Below are positions 61,031 through 64,000 of a DNA stretch of 64,000 nucleotides, piece after piece. This stretch comes from an uncultured Roseobacter sp. Lineage in GTDB: Bacteria > Pseudomonadota > Alphaproteobacteria > Rhodobacterales > Rhodobacteraceae. Location of the stretch: assembly GCF_947491795.1 (NCBI RefSeq), contig NZ_CANLKW010000001.1:496001-560000 (forward strand), read 5' to 3'. The notes below the pieces were generated by a model. The model made no database searches. It was not told where the DNA came from and saw only the letters and a program-made list of their open reading frames with translations. The position numbers and the translations under genes are program-made. Each line of letters starts with the position of its first letter. Position 1 is the first letter of the stretch.

Positions 61031-64000
61031 TCAGTTGCCTGTGTTCCCCCTGGGCGCAATGCGAAAAAAGATCGTGTAGAGCGTTGGCACAACAATCAGT
61101 GTCAGCAGGGTCGCAAAACTCAGACCACAAATGATAACCACCGCAAGGGACTTAAAGAAAGGATCCCACAAAAGCGGTATCACCCCAAGAACGGTGGTCA
61201 GAACGCCCAGGGACACAGGCCGCACGCGGCTGACAGCGGCGTCCACCACGGCCTGCATCCTGTCTTTACCTGCACCGATCTGACTGTCTGTTTCATCAAT
61301 CAGAACGATCGCATTCTTGATCAGCATCCCGGCCAGCGACAGCACCCCAAGGATCGCCATGAATTCCATCGGTGTGCCCGAAAGGGCCAGCCCCCAGACC
61401 ACTCCGATCAAAGCCAGCGGCACAGTCAGCCAGATGATCAAGGGCTGGCGAATGGCATTAAAGAGCAGCAGAACCACGATGATCATCGCTCCGATGCCCA
61501 GTGGCATTGTCGCGGCAAGTCCTTCGTTTGCCTCTGCGCTGCTGCCGTATTCTCCCTCCCAGCTCAGCGTGTAGCCCGGCGGCAGGTCGATGGCCTCAAT
61601 CGGGCCGCGGACCTGCTCGAAAAGATCCCCGGACAAAACACCCTCCGGGTTGTCCGATTGAGCGGTGATCCCCAGCGACCGATCAAAACGCTGCAGATTT
61701 GCCGCTTCATAGACAAGGGCAAACTCATCAACCACCTGCGCGATGGGGACATACGCGCCCGCCACCTGGCTGTAAATCTGCACATCCTGCAGGCGTGCCG
61801 CGTCATCGCGCTCTGCCTCAAACGGGCGCATGATGATCGGGCGCAGCTCTTCAGCCTCGCGGTAAATACCGATCCGCGTACCGTCCAGATGGCCATAGAT
61901 GGCCGAAACGATCTCTCCCTGCGTCAGACCAAGACGGCGCGCGTTTTCCGTGTTGATGACCGGGCGGATCACCGGACGCAGGTCGCCCCAGTCATCCTTG
62001 ATCGCAATCGCACCATAATCCGCCATCACCTGTTTGGCCTGTGCTGCCAGGTCGCGCAGAACCGCAGGATCATTGCCAAAGAACCGTGCCTCGATCTTGG
62101 CGCCACCCCCGGGCCCCAGCATGAACTTCCACACTTTGGCGTTGGCCGCAGGAAAGTTCTCGTCGATCCAGGGCTGCACCTGCTCCACGAGGCCCGCAAT
62201 CTGGGAAAATGCCTCTACGTCCACAAGGATCTGACCATAAGCCGAGCTTGCGTCGGCAGCCTCATAGGTCAGCATAAAGCGGGTGTGGCCCTGGCCGATG
62301 ACGGTGTTTGTACCCGTGACACCGGGCAACTCCCGGATATGCGCGGCGATCTCCGTCAGCTGCGCTTCGGTGACCGAGATGTCTGCGCCTTCCGGCAGGA
62401 AATAATCCACCACGAACTGCTCGCGGGTCGAGGCCGGGAAGAACCCCGGCGGGACCTGCGAGAACATGGCCATTGCAGAGGCAAAGAGCGCCACCACGAT
62501 CACAACAGTCACATAACGGATGCGGATCGCATGACCCAGGAGCACCCGGTAACCGCGCAGAATGATGTTCTCCCCCTTTTCCTCGGCCTGGGTCGGCTTG
62601 AGAAGCAGCGTACAGTAGTAAGGCGTCAGCCATATCGCCACGAGCCAGGAAAAGAGCAGCGCGATGCTGACAGTCCAGAACAGACTGCCCGCATACTCAC
62701 CGGTGTTGTCAGGAGAAAATCCAATCGGGGAAAAAGCCAGAAAGCCCACAATTGTGCCGCCCAGCAGCGGCCATTTCGTCTGGTTGACGATGGCGATGGA
62801 TGCGTCTGCCGGGCTTTCACCTTTCTGGACGCGGACCAGCGTCCCCTCGACCACCACAATGGCATTGTCGACCAGCATACCGAGCGCAATGATCAGCGCG
62901 CCCAGCGATATGCGCTGCATATCCAGCCCGTAAAGATACATGCCCAGCAATGTGCCCGCGACCGTAATCAGCAGGATGCCCCCCATCAGGATGCCAGACC
63001 GCAGCCCCATAAAAATGAGCAGCGTGCCCACAACAATCGCCAGCGCCAGAACCACGTTCATGACAAAGTCGTTGACCGATACCCGCACAGAGCTCGACTG
63101 GTCGGAAATGGTTTCGACGTCGATGCCAATGGGCCGCTCGGAGATCAGCCCGGCCATGCGTTCTTTGACCAGATCGCCCATATTCACGACGTTGCCGCCG
63201 ATGTTATTCGATATCCCCAGCCCGATGGCAGGGCGGCCGTTGCGGTACAACAGACTGCTCGCCGGTTCGATATACCCACGCGAAACCGTCGCGATATCGG
63301 ACAGCTTGAACGACGCGCCATTCTGCGGGTTCACAATCACGAGGTTTTCGATGGCTTCGATCGAGTCCACCGCAGCCGGTGCACGCACAGTCAGGCGCGC
63401 TGGCCCGGCCTGGACCGAGCCGCCGGGCGAGACAAGGTTCTGACCTTCCAGCAGGCTGGCGATCTGTGCGGGTGCCAGCCCCAGTTCGATCAGCCGGGCG
63501 GAGGCGTATTCGACATAGATCACCTCTTCCTGCACACCGCTCAGAACCACCTTGGACACGCCATCCACGGTCACCAGTTCGCGCTGCAGATCCTTGCCGT
63601 ATTCGTAGAGCTCACTGATCGAGTAGTCGTCACCGACAATCGCGAAATAGAGCGCGTACACATCGCCAAAATCATCGTAGACAATACTGGGCAGCGCATT
63701 CGGCGGCAGTTCGCCCTGCATATCGCTGATCTTGGCCCGCATCTGCGTGAATTTCTGAGCAAGCTGGTCACGCGTCTTGGTGCTCGCAATGGTGAATTCA
63801 ATTTTCACCGTGCTGCGCCCCGGTGAAGAGACCGAGGTCACTTCCTCGACACCAGAGAGCTGTTGGAGTGCGTTTTCCACGACTTCGGTGACTTCACCCG
63901 CCACTTCCTCGGCGCTGGCGCCGGGATAGGGTGTGATAATCTGTGCCTGACGGATAATGAATTCGGGGTCTTCAAACCGTGGCAGAGCGGTATAGGCGAA
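61031..64000 (-). CDS. RND efflux transporter permease (AcrB/MexF family), 5' end beyond the window
   Basis: Reverse frame stays open to the right edge; GQNLVSPGGSVQAG; LGMLVDNAIVVVEGTL; LAGMLIKNAIVLIDE. Confidence 0.95.
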   Translation of the reverse strand, partial: FAYTALPRFEDPEFIIRQAQIITPYPGASAEEVAGEVTEVVENALQQLSGVEEVTSVSSPGRSTVKIEFTIASTKTRDQLAQKFTQMRAKISDMQGELPPNALPSIVYDDFGDVYALYFAIVGDDYSISELYEYGKDLQRELVTVDGVSKVVLSGVQEEVIYVEYASARLIELGLAPAQIASLLEGQNLVSPGGSVQAGPARLTVRAPAAVDSIEAIENLVIVNPQNGASFKLSDIATVSRGYIEPASSLLYRNGRPAIGLGISNNIGGNVVNMGDLVKERMAGLISERPIGIDVETISDQSSSVRVSVNDFVMNVVLALAIVVGTLLIFMGLRSGILMGGILLITVAGTLLGMYLYGLDMQRISLGALIIALGMLVDNAIVVVEGTLVRVQKGESPADASIAIVNQTKWPLLGGTIVGFLAFSPIGFSPDNTGEYAGSLFWTVSIALLFSWLVAIWLTPYYCTLLLKPTQAEEKGENIILRGYRVLLGHAIRIRYVTVVIVVALFASAMAMFSQVPPGFFPASTREQFVVDYFLPEGADISVTEAQLTEIAAHIRELPGVTGTNTVIGQGHTRFMLTYEAADASSAYGQILVDVEAFSQIAGLVEQVQPWIDENFPAANAKVWKFMLGPGGGAKIEARFFGNDPAVLRDLAAQAKQVMADYGAIAIKDDWGDLRPVIRPVINTENARRLGLTQGEIVSAIYGHLDGTRIGIYREAEELRPIIMRPFEAERDDAARLQDVQIYSQVAGAYVPIAQVVDEFALVYEAANLQRFDRSLGITAQSDNPEGVLSGDLFEQVRGPIEAIDLPPGYTLSWEGEYGSSAEANEGLAATMPLGIGAMIIVVLLLFNAIRQPLIIWLTVPLALIGVVWGLALSGTPMEFMAILGVLSLAGMLIKNAIVLIDETDSQIGAGKDRMQAVVDAAVSRVRPVSLGVLTTVLGVIPLLWDPFFKSLAVVIICGLSFATLLTLIVVPTLYTIFFRIAPRGNTGN

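Noticed and set aside
61658-63826. 722-aa plus-strand ORF
   Set aside because: Antisense to the clearly coding RND permease; composition (His/Arg/Gln-rich) typical of antisense ORFs in GC-rich genes.

Overview
This 64 kb window looks like a chromosomal segment of an alphaproteobacterium, most likely Rhodobacterales/Roseobacter-type judging from gene content and local order. No tools were run; all calls come from reading the supplied translations and sequence. Housekeeping genes: tsf-rpsB, an olsB-olsA ornithine-lipid pair, a ChpT-like phosphotransferase, proA-proB-obgE, a GNAT-LysE-GNAT trio, rpmA-rplU, tRNA-Ser(CGA), rlmE, ppx/gppA, and metF with a corrinoid methyltransferase. A periplasmic/ECF-sigma cluster lies at 14.7-19.8 kb. 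A solute-binding protein/GGDEF-EAL pair sits beside an unusual ABC-cNMP fusion protein at 19.8-27 kb. A complete chemotaxis operon without an MCP lies at 32.8-39.7 kb. An FtsX-type ABC/lipocalin/molybdo-oxidoreductase operon lies at 41-47.4 kb. Catabolic genes fill 47.8-52 kb, and an RND pump runs off the right edge. The best candidate for an undescribed system is the compact eight-gene cluster at 52.27-61.02 kb: Ser/Thr kinase, FHA protein, PP2C phosphatase, three different dynamin-like/P-loop GTPases, a possible Roadblock/longin-type small protein, and a 239-aa unknown, with no T6SS or other recognised partner nearby. The second most unusual object is the 1031-aa ABC-exporter-like protein at 23.85-26.95 kb. 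All of its ATPase motifs appear degenerate, and it carries a C-terminal cyclic-nucleotide-binding domain. I saw no CRISPR array, rRNA operon, prophage or intact IS element.
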